Assembly (NCBI RefSeq): GCF_900168125.1
Contig: NZ_FUZF01000004.1
Location: 62,001-126,000, forward strand
DNA length: 64,000 nucleotides
DNA from: Sphingobacterium nematocida
GTDB lineage: Bacteria; Bacteroidota; Bacteroidia; Sphingobacteriales; Sphingobacteriaceae
Reading direction: 5' to 3'
Below are positions 50,769 to 59,854 of the stretch, in pieces. Under the pieces are notes generated by a model, which worked only from the letters and a program-made list of their open reading frames with translations, was not told the DNA's origin and did not search any database. Within the stretch, counting starts at the first letter, position 1, and each line of letters opens with the position of its first letter. The position numbers and the translations under genes are program-made.

Positions 50769-52643
50769 ATGCTCAAGAAAACACAATTGATTACCGCTGC
50801 AATGTTATTTTCAACGACGATTGCAGTAAGCCAGATGAAAGTTCGCGACGAACTACCCGACAAATACAAATGGGATTTGAGTCCTCTTTACGCCACAGAT
50901 GACGTGTGGAAAGAAGAAAAGGCACGTGTACAGCAGAAAATGAAACAGGTTGCTTCATATAAGGGCAAATTGACACAGTCTGCTTCTGTACTTCTAGAAG
51001 CATTGAATCTGAATAGTGCATTGATTAAAGATATGGTCAGATTATCGTCGTACGCTTCGATGAAATCGGATCAAGATACGCGGGTGACCAAATATGCAGG
51101 TATGAAGCAAGAATTGCAACAACTCTTTGCAGAATTTGGCGCATTGGCATCGTTTATGGAACCCGAGTTGCTGACCTTGCAGGAAGACCAGCTAAATACC
51201 TTCATTGCTCAGGAAAAGTCACTTTCCGCTTACCAGTTTTATATCAAGGATCTACTTCGTAAACGGGCACATCGAGGTTCCGAAGAGGTTGAAAAGATAA
51301 TGGCTTATTCGTCGTTGATGTCGGGAAATGCGGCGAATATATTTAGTACATTTTCCAATGCAGAGTTTCCCTATCCAGATATTGACCTTAAGGGGGAACG
51401 TGTTAAGCTTAATTCGGCAAACTTTTCGCTGTATAGAGCTAGTGAAGACCGCGATGTACGAAGTAAAGTGTTCGCTGCTTATTTTGGTAAGTTAAATGAA
51501 TTTCAACGGACTTTCGGCGCTCAGCTTTACGGAAATATTAATGCTGCATTGTTTGCTACAAAAGCGAGAAATTATAATAGCACCTTAGAGAGAGCGCTCG
51601 ACGATGGTAATATTCCTACAGCTGTATTTCACAATCTTGTCAAGAATGTAAATGGTAATTTAGAAACTTTTCACCGCTATCTAAATCTTCGCAAACGTAT
51701 GATGGGCGTAGATACGTTGCATTACTACGATCTTTATGCTCCTTTGGTTGACAAAGTGGATTTGGAATATACTGTTGAGGAGGCGGTCGGTAATATCTTA
51801 CAATCGTTGAAGCCGTTGGGGACGCCATATACTGATGTGTCTAAGAAGGCTTTCAATGAGAGATGGATTGATATGTATCCCAATGAAGGTAAGCGATCTG
51901 GCGCTTATTCCAACGGATCGGCCTACGACGTACATCCCTATATCCTCATGAATTATAATGGCAAGTACAATGATATGTCTACGTTGACCCATGAGCTAGG
52001 GCATACCATGCATAGTTATTTGACAAATAAAAAACAGCATTTTGCCAACGCGGACTATTCTATTTTTGTTGCAGAAGTAGCTTCGACACTAAATGAAGAG
52101 CTATTGAACGATTATATGCTTAAGCAGATCAAAGACGACAAAGTTCGTTTAGCTATTTTAGGTAATTACCTTGAAGGTGCCAAAGGTACATTATTTCGCC
52201 AGACGCAGTTTGCTGAATTTGAATCTATGATACATGACAAAGTCGCTAAGGGCGAAGCACTCACGGGCGAAGACTTTGATAATATGTATCTCGAACTGAC
52301 TAGACGTTATTATGGTCATGACAAAAATGTCTGTATCATTGACGATTACGTCAAGTCCGAGTGGTCATATATTCCACATTTTTATTACAATTTTTACGTA
52401 TATCAATATGCGACATCATTCACGGCTTCGACAGCACTTTCAGAAAAAGTACTTCGAGGTACTGATGCGGATAGAAAGAGATATTTGGATTTTCTCGCTT
52501 CGGGTAGTACCAAGTACCCTGTAGATCTTCTTGTAGATGCAGGTGTCGATATGAATACTTCTGAGCCTTTTGACCTGACCATTGCCAAAATCAATAAAGT
52601 AATGGCTGAGATGGAGTCGATCCTTACGAAGATGGGCAAATAG
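50769..52643 (+). CDS. pepF: oligoendopeptidase F, exported
   Basis: A 624-residue M3B zinc metallopeptidase with a signal peptide (LITAAMLFSTTIAVSQ), so periplasmic. The zinc site is HELGHTMHSYL (HExxH, about 408-418), with the third ligand Glu in VAEVASTLNE (about 436-445). The substrates are expected to be oligopeptides. Its stop is followed by a perfect 32-bp terminator. Confidence 0.95.
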   Translation: MLKKTQLITAAMLFSTTIAVSQMKVRDELPDKYKWDLSPLYATDDVWKEEKARVQQKMKQVASYKGKLTQSASVLLEALNLNSALIKDMVRLSSYASMKSDQDTRVTKYAGMKQELQQLFAEFGALASFMEPELLTLQEDQLNTFIAQEKSLSAYQFYIKDLLRKRAHRGSEEVEKIMAYSSLMSGNAANIFSTFSNAEFPYPDIDLKGERVKLNSANFSLYRASEDRDVRSKVFAAYFGKLNEFQRTFGAQLYGNINAALFATKARNYNSTLERALDDGNIPTAVFHNLVKNVNGNLETFHRYLNLRKRMMGVDTLHYYDLYAPLVDKVDLEYTVEEAVGNILQSLKPLGTPYTDVSKKAFNERWIDMYPNEGKRSGAYSNGSAYDVHPYILMNYNGKYNDMSTLTHELGHTMHSYLTNKKQHFANADYSIFVAEVASTLNEELLNDYMLKQIKDDKVRLAILGNYLEGAKGTLFRQTQFAEFESMIHDKVAKGEALTGEDFDNMYLELTRRYYGHDKNVCIIDDYVKSEWSYIPHFYYNFYVYQYATSFTASTALSEKVLRGTDADRKRYLDFLASGSTKYPVDLLVDAGVDMNTSEPFDLTIAKINKVMAEMESILTKMGK

Positions 52644-52664
52644 ATAGGGGACATGTAGCATAAT

Positions 52665-52696
52665 GAATAAAAGCCGTATTAATACGGCTTTTATTC
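52665..52696. terminator. bidirectional terminator
   Basis: A perfect 32-bp palindrome (GAATAAAAGCCGTATT and its complement) ends both the plus-strand pepF and the convergent helicase gene. Confidence 0.8.
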
Positions 52697-52713
52697 TATA
52701 CGGTGTTTTGAGA

Positions 52714-53988
52714 TTACCGTTTCTTATTTTTCATTGTCATTTTGGCTTTAGCTCCACCACCATAATTGTAGGTTTTACTATTACTTTCCTTTTTTTTATG
52801 AAAAGCTCCGCCTTGTGACTCATCTATCTCACTTTTGGACTTCGTATTATTGGATGGGCGATAGATAAGAAGATCGTCTGGAAGAGGCATTACGGGGATC
52901 TTCTCGCCAATAGACTGTTCAATCTTCTTTACTTCTGGCAACTCAATATCTGTAGCAAAAGTGATCGCAATGGCTTCATCATCAGCTTTCTTTGTGATAT
53001 GATCAACAAATACGTCCCTGTTTTCGGGTATTTCAAAATGAAATATAAATGGTATCCCGCTTAGATCAATATCCTTTGTCCCTTCGTTTGCTACAATGAG
53101 TATCCGACACTCGGGTATTTGCTTAAAATCATTGATATCATCAATCCCCGAATCGTCATGAAAAAAAGGATGTAATACGGTGACTTCTCCTTTTTTAGCA
53201 TGTAGGCTTTCGCTTAACTTTTGCGCGGTCAGTCTACTGTTTACAAATACCACGACTTTATCAAATACTTCTTCGTCGCGCATCAAGTTATTTAGGAGAT
53301 TGATTTTTGTGGTAAAATTAGGCACATGATACAGCATCATTTCATGTGTTTCTGCTGTTTTTTCACCCAGATCGTCCACCTCGATTAACGTAGCAACAGG
53401 CATAAAATTATCAATCATCAGATGCAGCTTCTCGTGTTCGACAGTGCTAAACGCTAGGTATTGGACCTTTCCACAACTTTGAGCTAGTTCTCTTACGGTA
53501 TTTTGCATGCCCTGTTTGATGATCTCATCGGCATCGTCAATGACAAAAGTCTGAATACGATTTAAATTAAGACCTAATTTTAGATATATAGCACGGGCAC
53601 GGGTCGGGGTAGCTACTACAATATCTACACCACGTACCAGCTCTTCGATCTCTTCTTCCACACTTCCACTGGCTTTTAATCCCATGATATAGAGATTTCT
53701 ATTGCCACTGATAGCTAGAAATCGATCAACTATTTCGGTAACTCTTTCTTCATTAGGAGCTAGAATTAAGACTTTTGGGGCCTCATCGTGCGTGTATTTT
53801 AATCGCATCAGTACTCCTAGTACATATGTAGTTGTTTTCCCGGCTCCTTCTGGCGCAATACCGATGATGCTGTGCCCACCGACAATTCGGGAAAGTGATT
53901 TTAACTGGAACTCTTTTGCTGTCAAATACCCCAGATCATTCATGGTTGCATGAAGATGTTTACTAAGCTTTAATTTCTCTAATGACAC
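52714..53988 (-). CDS. DEAD-box helicase-like protein with degenerate motifs
   Basis: A 424-residue two-domain RecA-fold protein. Motif Q is in LGYLTAKEFQ, Walker A is APEGAGKTTT (about 44-53), motif II reads VIDDADE where DEAD is usual, motif III is FST rather than SAT, and motif VI lacks the HRxGRxGR arginines (HITKKADDEA). The C-terminal about 60 residues are low-complexity and basic (KKKESNSKTYNYGGGAKAKMTMKNKKR), typical of RNA-binding tails. ATPase or helicase activity is doubtful; RNA binding is likely. The -7 box TACCTTTG lies at 54017-54024. Confidence 0.8.
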   Translation of the reverse strand: MSLEKLKLSKHLHATMNDLGYLTAKEFQLKSLSRIVGGHSIIGIAPEGAGKTTTYVLGVLMRLKYTHDEAPKVLILAPNEERVTEIVDRFLAISGNRNLYIMGLKASGSVEEEIEELVRGVDIVVATPTRARAIYLKLGLNLNRIQTFVIDDADEIIKQGMQNTVRELAQSCGKVQYLAFSTVEHEKLHLMIDNFMPVATLIEVDDLGEKTAETHEMMLYHVPNFTTKINLLNNLMRDEEVFDKVVVFVNSRLTAQKLSESLHAKKGEVTVLHPFFHDDSGIDDINDFKQIPECRILIVANEGTKDIDLSGIPFIFHFEIPENRDVFVDHITKKADDEAIAITFATDIELPEVKKIEQSIGEKIPVMPLPDDLLIYRPSNNTKSKSEIDESQGGAFHKKKESNSKTYNYGGGAKAKMTMKNKKR

Positions 53989-54227
53989 TGTTGAATGATT
54001 AAATTATATCAAACCACAAAGGTAGCTAAAATACTTTTCTTTTGTACGGAGTATCTAAATCAAACAATTTATCTCAATTCTTGTTAGACCAAATAGAAGT
54101 ATATTGTTTTCGCAATTATTAGCCTTCCATCTGTCCGAAAGATTAACATTTACTTAAACATACATTAATATAATGTTGATGGATCATTGCTTACTTTATA
54201 CCTGATTTACATATTTACGGAGATGGC

Positions 54228-54800
54228 ATGAACCGACAACTGAACATGGATTTGACAAATGATGAGTTTCAGCAATTCTTAACTGGAGACGAGTTCGTAT
54301 TTCGAAAGGTTTTCAACTGTTACCATCAGGTCTTATACCGTTATGCTTATGCCGTTATTAAATGCGATTTTGAAGCCGAAGAAGTAGTACAAGAAGCGTT
54401 TATTCAACTTTTTAAGGGTTGTCAAAGTATGAAAGATCCCGGCCAGCTCTATCCGTATCTGTTTGTTGTTGTGAAACGTCAGCTGATTCAGAGCTTCCGC
54501 AAGAAACTTGTTCAAGCTAAATACAATAGATATGTTGAACAAAATTGGACAGAAGTAAGCCGTTGTACCCAGCATCAGTTAGAGGCTAGCGATCTTACGA
54601 ATATGCTGCAGTCTGCGATGGAGGATCTGTCTATTAAGGAAAAAGAAGTGTATACACTCAATAAACTTAGTGGACTTAGCTACGATGAAATTTCTGATTT
54701 TACCGGGGCGTCTAGAAATACAATTAAAAATCAGATTATATCAGCTTCAAAAAAAATAAGGATACAACTTCAGAAATATTATTTTCTCTTTTTGTTTTAA
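54228..54800 (+). CDS. ECF RNA polymerase sigma factor (SusCD-linked)
   Basis: A 190-residue sigma-70 family factor. Region 2 is at about 20-95 (FNCYHQVLYRYAYAVIKCDFEAEEVVQEAFIQLFKG) and region 4 at about 120-178 (LSIKEKEVYTLNKLSGLSYDEISDFTGASRNTIKNQI). It belongs to the Bacteroidota group that pairs with a FecR-type anti-sigma factor and a TonB receptor with a signalling (STN) domain. The next genes supply both. Confidence 0.94.
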   Translation: MNRQLNMDLTNDEFQQFLTGDEFVFRKVFNCYHQVLYRYAYAVIKCDFEAEEVVQEAFIQLFKGCQSMKDPGQLYPYLFVVVKRQLIQSFRKKLVQAKYNRYVEQNWTEVSRCTQHQLEASDLTNMLQSAMEDLSIKEKEVYTLNKLSGLSYDEISDFTGASRNTIKNQIISASKKIRIQLQKYYFLFLF

Positions 54801-54990
54801 ATCTTGTTTTTATCTCCGAGCATTATTTATTCCTCCTAATTCTTGCCAAAAGAGCATGCTTTTCGAACTTTCTTAACGATTTCTCGATTGGATTGCCTAT
54901 CTGTTTTAACATATTTTAAAAAAATCTATCGAACAATAGTCCTATCGGTAGACCTTAAGCTATTATACTATTAAAAGCAAGGTATTATCA

Positions 54991-56160
54991 GTGACAAAGG
55001 ATCAATTATTTCGTTTATTTATTGCCTTCCGCGATGGAAATATCAGTGGGGAGGATCTACATACATTGACGACATTCGTAAATCAGGATTCTGATGATCA
55101 ATGGCTGGATCAATTGATGGATTCTTTCAAAGACGAACAGTCGCAACGGATGCTCTCTTCTTTACGATCGGATCGTTTGTTTGAAGCCGTTATGCATTCT
55201 GTAAATGAATCAAGGGCAACAGTGCCGCATTTTAAGAGATTCAAATCATGGTATGGTGCTGCTGCTGCGTTGTTGGTATTCTGTTTTAGTCTACTGTTCT
55301 TTTCTAAATCCAAAATGAAGGATGAAGCAACATACGCATCTAGTGTGGTTTTACCGGGGAGTCCGAAAGGAAATTTGTTGTTGGATAATGGCGAGGTTAT
55401 CGATTTGGACAAGCTGAGTGCGGACACGACTATTGTACTTGATGGATACAGCGTGACAAAGGACAAGCAGGGTGAATTATCCTATACGCTGGCCGGTACA
55501 GGACAATCTGACCGAATAATATACAATACTATCGTGACCCCTAAGGGGGGGGAGTATAAGCTGTGCCTGCCGGATGGTACGCAAATATGGGTCAATTCTT
55601 CATCTCAATTAAAGTATCCACTGAATTTTGGGAAGGATCGACGTGAAGTAGAGCTGGATGGTGAAGCTTTTTTTGAAGTGACCAGATTGAAGTTCGGTCA
55701 AAAACATATTCCTTTTATCGTAAGAACCCGTAAGCAGGAGCTTGAGGTATTGGGGACAACATTCAATGTTAATAGCTACGATCCAGAGATACGTACGACC
55801 TTGGTTGAAGGGGCGGTACGATTGAGATTTGACGAAGAACAGCAGGTGCTAAAGCCTAATCAGCAAGCGATCTATAATCCGCAAAGTGAGAAGGTCTCTG
55901 TAAAGCCTATTGACCCATTTTATACGGTTGCTTGGCGCAATGGCTCTTTTGCATTCGACAACGCTAACCTTTATGATGTGATGGCTACGATAGCGCGATG
56001 GTACGATGTAAAGGTAGACTATAAGGGAGATTTTCAGGATGTTTACTTTTCGGGTACGATCTCCCGTTACGCGGATATCAATAAACTATTAAAGCTAATT
56101 ACCCTCACTGGGGGTGTTCATTTTGAGCTGAAAGAAAGGAGGGTATCTGTTATGAAATAA
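54991..56160 (+). CDS. FecR-family anti-sigma factor (DUF4974-type)
   Basis: A 389-residue inner-membrane protein starting at GTG 54991. Residues 1-80 face the cytoplasm and should hold the sigma factor. A TM helix lies at about 90-106 (WYGAAAALLVFCFSLLFFS). The FecR domain (about 175-270) has LPDGTQIWVNSSSQLKYPLNFG and the C-terminal DUF4974 region (about 318-387) has FDNANLYDVMATIARWYDVKVDY. It transmits the receptor signal to the upstream sigma factor. Confidence 0.93.
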   Translation: MTKDQLFRLFIAFRDGNISGEDLHTLTTFVNQDSDDQWLDQLMDSFKDEQSQRMLSSLRSDRLFEAVMHSVNESRATVPHFKRFKSWYGAAAALLVFCFSLLFFSKSKMKDEATYASSVVLPGSPKGNLLLDNGEVIDLDKLSADTTIVLDGYSVTKDKQGELSYTLAGTGQSDRIIYNTIVTPKGGEYKLCLPDGTQIWVNSSSQLKYPLNFGKDRREVELDGEAFFEVTRLKFGQKHIPFIVRTRKQELEVLGTTFNVNSYDPEIRTTLVEGAVRLRFDEEQQVLKPNQQAIYNPQSEKVSVKPIDPFYTVAWRNGSFAFDNANLYDVMATIARWYDVKVDYKGDFQDVYFSGTISRYADINKLLKLITLTGGVHFELKERRVSVMK

Positions 56161-56182
56161 TTTCAGAATGGATAGCTAAAGA

Positions 56183-56209
56183 TTCAGGAGCGTTGCGACC
56201 GCTCCTGAA
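56183..56209 (+). other. hairpin between fecR and susC
   Basis: The 10-bp stem TTCAGGAGCG/CGCTCCTGAA has a 7-nt loop and no T tract. It begins 22 nt after the fecR-like stop. It may attenuate readthrough, protect the susC mRNA, or mark the start of the susC leader. Confidence 0.5.
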
Positions 56210-56266
56210 ATTTAGTCCTATAAAAAGACTACCGATTGAAAGATTAACGAATAAAAAATCAACCAG

Positions 56267-59200
56267 ATGCAAATTAACAAAAAAAATCTGGTAGGATGTC
56301 CTGTTGTTGTACAGGAACATACTGCCAAAATCCCAATAGCTATGAAATTGTCTTTGGCAATACCGCTTTTATTGGCTGCAAGTCTGCAAGTTAAAGCGTT
56401 TACTTTTGGACAACGTATTACATTGAATAAGAAAAACGTCAAATTAGAGTCTGTTTTGAAAGATTTACAAAAGCAGACCGGTTATAATATTTTCTATTCG
56501 CAGTCCTTGTTGTCAAATAAGAAAAGGATAGACGTATATTACAGTAATGAGCCTTTAGAGAAAGTTTTAAAAAACGTGTTGTCGGTTCATCAATTGGGCT
56601 ATCAAATCGTCGACAGAGACATCATATTGACACGCACGATAGCAACAGTCGAGCCGATGGTGGAATCATCGTCGATTGTCGCTTTGCAGCAGAAGATCTA
56701 TTCTGGAATTGTAACTGATAGCAAAGGGCAACCGATAGAAAACGTCACAATAGTGGAAAAAGGTAAATCTAACCGTACGCTTACCAAAGCCAATGGCGAG
56801 TTTGAGATCAAAAGCGCTGCCGCAGATCCTACCTTTCAGTTTTCAATCTTGGGCTTTCAAAGCAAAGAGATTAAGCTTCGTGCGGGAGCGATCACCCAGG
56901 TGGCTATGCAAGAGTCTATATACGATATGGATGAAGTGGTAGTTGTTGGGTACGGCCAACAGAAGAAGGTAAATCTTACTGGTGCCGTGGACCAAGTAAC
57001 ATCCGAAGTTTTTGAGAATAGACCCATTACCAATGTAGCGCAAGGCTTGGTAGGTGTTGTGCCTAATTTAAATATCCAGATGCTTGATGGTAAGCCCAAT
57101 CAGTCACCAGGTTTCAACGTACGCGGGACCACCTCCATCGGTCAAAAAGGAGATGCGTTAGTACTTATAGATGGCGTAGAGGGCGATCCGATGATGCTCA
57201 ACCCCAATGATATTGAAACTATATCTGTTCTCAAGGATGCGGCATCGGCTTCCATTTATGGAGCTCGCGCTGCTTTTGGGGTAGTACTAATTACCACCAA
57301 GTCAGCTAAAGAAGGTAAGACCTCCATCACCTATAGTACCAATCTTTCTATCAAATCACCAACCACCGTTCCAGACAATATTACCGAATCTTATCCTTGG
57401 GCCAAAGGTTTTAATGATGCTTGGTCTCGCTGGAATGATAGCGGTACCACACCAACAGCAATCAATAAAACCTTACCATTTTCACAGGCCTACCTAGCTG
57501 AGATCAAGCGTCGATGGGAAGATCCCACATTGCCCCGCATTGATGTCAATCCAACGACAGGAGAGTACATGTATTTCTACAGCACAGATTGGTATAAGGA
57601 GTTATATAAGGATAATTTTATAGCGCAGGATCATAATATTTCCTTGTCTGGTGGTAATGATAAAGCGGTGTTTTATCTGAGTGGACGCTATAATGGTCAA
57701 GATGGCCTGTTTCGGTACAGCGAAGATAAGTATGATATGTACAATCTACGTGCGAAGGGCTCTATACAATTGACCGATTGGCTACAAGTAGATAATAATA
57801 CGGAGTATTCCAAGATGCAATATTTTCAACCGATCAACGTCGGTGAAGGTAGTGGAGTATGGCGCAATATTGCCGACGAAGGACACCCATTGGCACCTTT
57901 ACTCAATCCAGATGGAAGCCTTTCTTTTTCATCAGCCTATACCGTAGGAGATCACTATATGGGTAAAAATGGGATAAATTCTGATCATCGTTTTCTCAAA
58001 AATAGGACTGGGGCTGTTGCTAGTTTTTTTGATAAATCATTGAATTTTAGGACTGATTTTACCTTTCAAAGTACTGATATTGGTTCGCAGCAAAATAGAG
58101 TTCAGGTACCTTATAGCCGCTACGAAGGAGTGATAGGCTATACCGGTACGAATACGAACGATCTACAGGAGAGACGTAGGACTACTGAATATATGGCTAC
58201 CAATATCTATGCAGACTATAAGACTTCTTTGGCAAATAGTCATAATCTATCGCTGTTGGTGGGCTACAACTATGAGCAGTCGAAATATAAAAACCTTACC
58301 GCCCAACGCAATGGTATAGTGTATGCCGATGCCAGTGATATCAACCTTGCCTTGGGACAGAGTATTGTTACTACTGGAGGCTATAAGAAATGGGCTATAG
58401 CTGGGGGATTCTTTAGGGTCAATTATGACTTCAAAGAACGTTATCTCTTGGAAATAAACGGCCGCTATGATGGTTCTTCCAAATTTCCGTCTAATCAGCA
58501 ATGGGCATTTTTTCCGTCTGCATCAGCGGGCTGGCGCATTTCGGAAGAGGGTTTCTGGAAAGTAGATCAGAAATACATATCCAATCTGAAGCTGAGGGCC
58601 TCGTACGGTAGACTAGGTAACGGAAATATCGACCCCTACACATTTATGGAAAATTTTAGAGTGACGCAGTCGGGGAGAGTTATAAATGGAGTGCGACCGC
58701 AAAAGACCGAGCAGCCCAATGTGGTGCCAGGTGGTTTGACCTGGGAAAAATCGGCAACTAGTAATATCGGTCTTGAATTCGGTTCCTTCAGCAATCGCTT
58801 ACAGTTTACTATGGACTATTACAAGCGAGCTACTACCGATATGTTTACAGTAGGTCCCACCTTGCCTGCTATATTTGGGACAGAGGTTCCAAAAGGTAAC
58901 TATGCCGATTTGGAGACGCGGGGGTGGGAGCTCAGTGTTGCCTGGAAAGATCAGTTCGAAATGAAGAATGAGCCTTTTAAGTATGATGTACGCGTAGTAT
59001 TATCTGATTATCAAGCTGAGATTACGAAGTATAACAATGCTGATATGCGCTTGAGTGATTATTACGTAGGACAAAAACTAGGTGAGATTTGGGGATATCA
59101 GGTCGAAGGTTTGTTCCGGTCGGAAGAAGAAATTAAAAATTCGCCATCTCAATCAAATATTCCGAATACCAATACCCGTAAAAACTATCCGGGCGATCTC

Positions 59201-59839
59201 AAATTCAAAGATCTTGATGGTGATGGAGTGATCTATCAAGGGTTGAATGAAGCAGATAATTCGGGGGATAAGACCGTTATCGGTAATTCGACGAGTAGAT
59301 ACTCTTTTGGTGTCAATCTGGGTGGCGAGTGGAATGGCATATTTGTTTCGGCGTTTTTTCAGGGAGTCTTAAAACAAGATTGGTATCCAGCTCCAGAGTC
59401 TCGTTTTTGGGGACAATATAATCGTCCATACAATTCATACCCGAAATGGCACGAAGCCAATATGTTTAGAGAAGAATTGGGTAATTATGATGCGTATTTG
59501 CCGCGCTTGGTCGGTTATATCGCCCAAGGGTCAGGTCGCGCATTGAATACACCGAATGACAGGTTTCTACAGAATGCGGCGTACATCCGTCTACGCAATC
59601 TGCAGGTCGGATACAATCTTCCACAAAAAGTAGCAGCCAAAATAAAAGCATCTAATCTAAAACTATACATGTCGGCGGAAAATATCTGGACCTGGTCACC
59701 TATGTACAAATGGACGAGAGATACTGATGTGACTAATATTTATGGCTCAGATAGAGATCTTAGTGCTGGAAACAGTGGCGATGGATATAACTATCCAATG
59801 CTGAAAGCTATGTCTTTTGGTCTGATGGTCGGATTTTAA
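56267..59839 (+). CDS. SusC/RagA TonB-linked outer membrane protein with STN domain
   Basis: A 1190-residue outer-membrane transporter. It has a signal segment (about 24-48), an STN signalling domain (about 55-130, LESVLKDLQKQTGYNIFYSQ), a CarboxypepD_reg-like domain (about 145-220), the TonB-box-like DEVVVVGYGQQ, a plug (about 230-350, NFNVRGTTS), and a long beta-barrel ending MSFGLMVGF. The STN domain fits the sigma/FecR pair upstream. Together with SusD it imports an unknown oligomeric substrate across the outer membrane. Confidence 0.96.
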   Translation: MQINKKNLVGCPVVVQEHTAKIPIAMKLSLAIPLLLAASLQVKAFTFGQRITLNKKNVKLESVLKDLQKQTGYNIFYSQSLLSNKKRIDVYYSNEPLEKVLKNVLSVHQLGYQIVDRDIILTRTIATVEPMVESSSIVALQQKIYSGIVTDSKGQPIENVTIVEKGKSNRTLTKANGEFEIKSAAADPTFQFSILGFQSKEIKLRAGAITQVAMQESIYDMDEVVVVGYGQQKKVNLTGAVDQVTSEVFENRPITNVAQGLVGVVPNLNIQMLDGKPNQSPGFNVRGTTSIGQKGDALVLIDGVEGDPMMLNPNDIETISVLKDAASASIYGARAAFGVVLITTKSAKEGKTSITYSTNLSIKSPTTVPDNITESYPWAKGFNDAWSRWNDSGTTPTAINKTLPFSQAYLAEIKRRWEDPTLPRIDVNPTTGEYMYFYSTDWYKELYKDNFIAQDHNISLSGGNDKAVFYLSGRYNGQDGLFRYSEDKYDMYNLRAKGSIQLTDWLQVDNNTEYSKMQYFQPINVGEGSGVWRNIADEGHPLAPLLNPDGSLSFSSAYTVGDHYMGKNGINSDHRFLKNRTGAVASFFDKSLNFRTDFTFQSTDIGSQQNRVQVPYSRYEGVIGYTGTNTNDLQERRRTTEYMATNIYADYKTSLANSHNLSLLVGYNYEQSKYKNLTAQRNGIVYADASDINLALGQSIVTTGGYKKWAIAGGFFRVNYDFKERYLLEINGRYDGSSKFPSNQQWAFFPSASAGWRISEEGFWKVDQKYISNLKLRASYGRLGNGNIDPYTFMENFRVTQSGRVINGVRPQKTEQPNVVPGGLTWEKSATSNIGLEFGSFSNRLQFTMDYYKRATTDMFTVGPTLPAIFGTEVPKGNYADLETRGWELSVAWKDQFEMKNEPFKYDVRVVLSDYQAEITKYNNADMRLSDYYVGQKLGEIWGYQVEGLFRSEEEIKNSPSQSNIPNTNTRKNYPGDLKFKDLDGDGVIYQGLNEADNSGDKTVIGNSTSRYSFGVNLGGEWNGIFVSAFFQGVLKQDWYPAPESRFWGQYNRPYNSYPKWHEANMFREELGNYDAYLPRLVGYIAQGSGRALNTPNDRFLQNAAYIRLRNLQVGYNLPQKVAAKIKASNLKLYMSAENIWTWSPMYKWTRDTDVTNIYGSDRDLSAGNSGDGYNYPMLKAMSFGLMVGF

Positions 59840-59854
59840 TCAATAATAGAAAAC

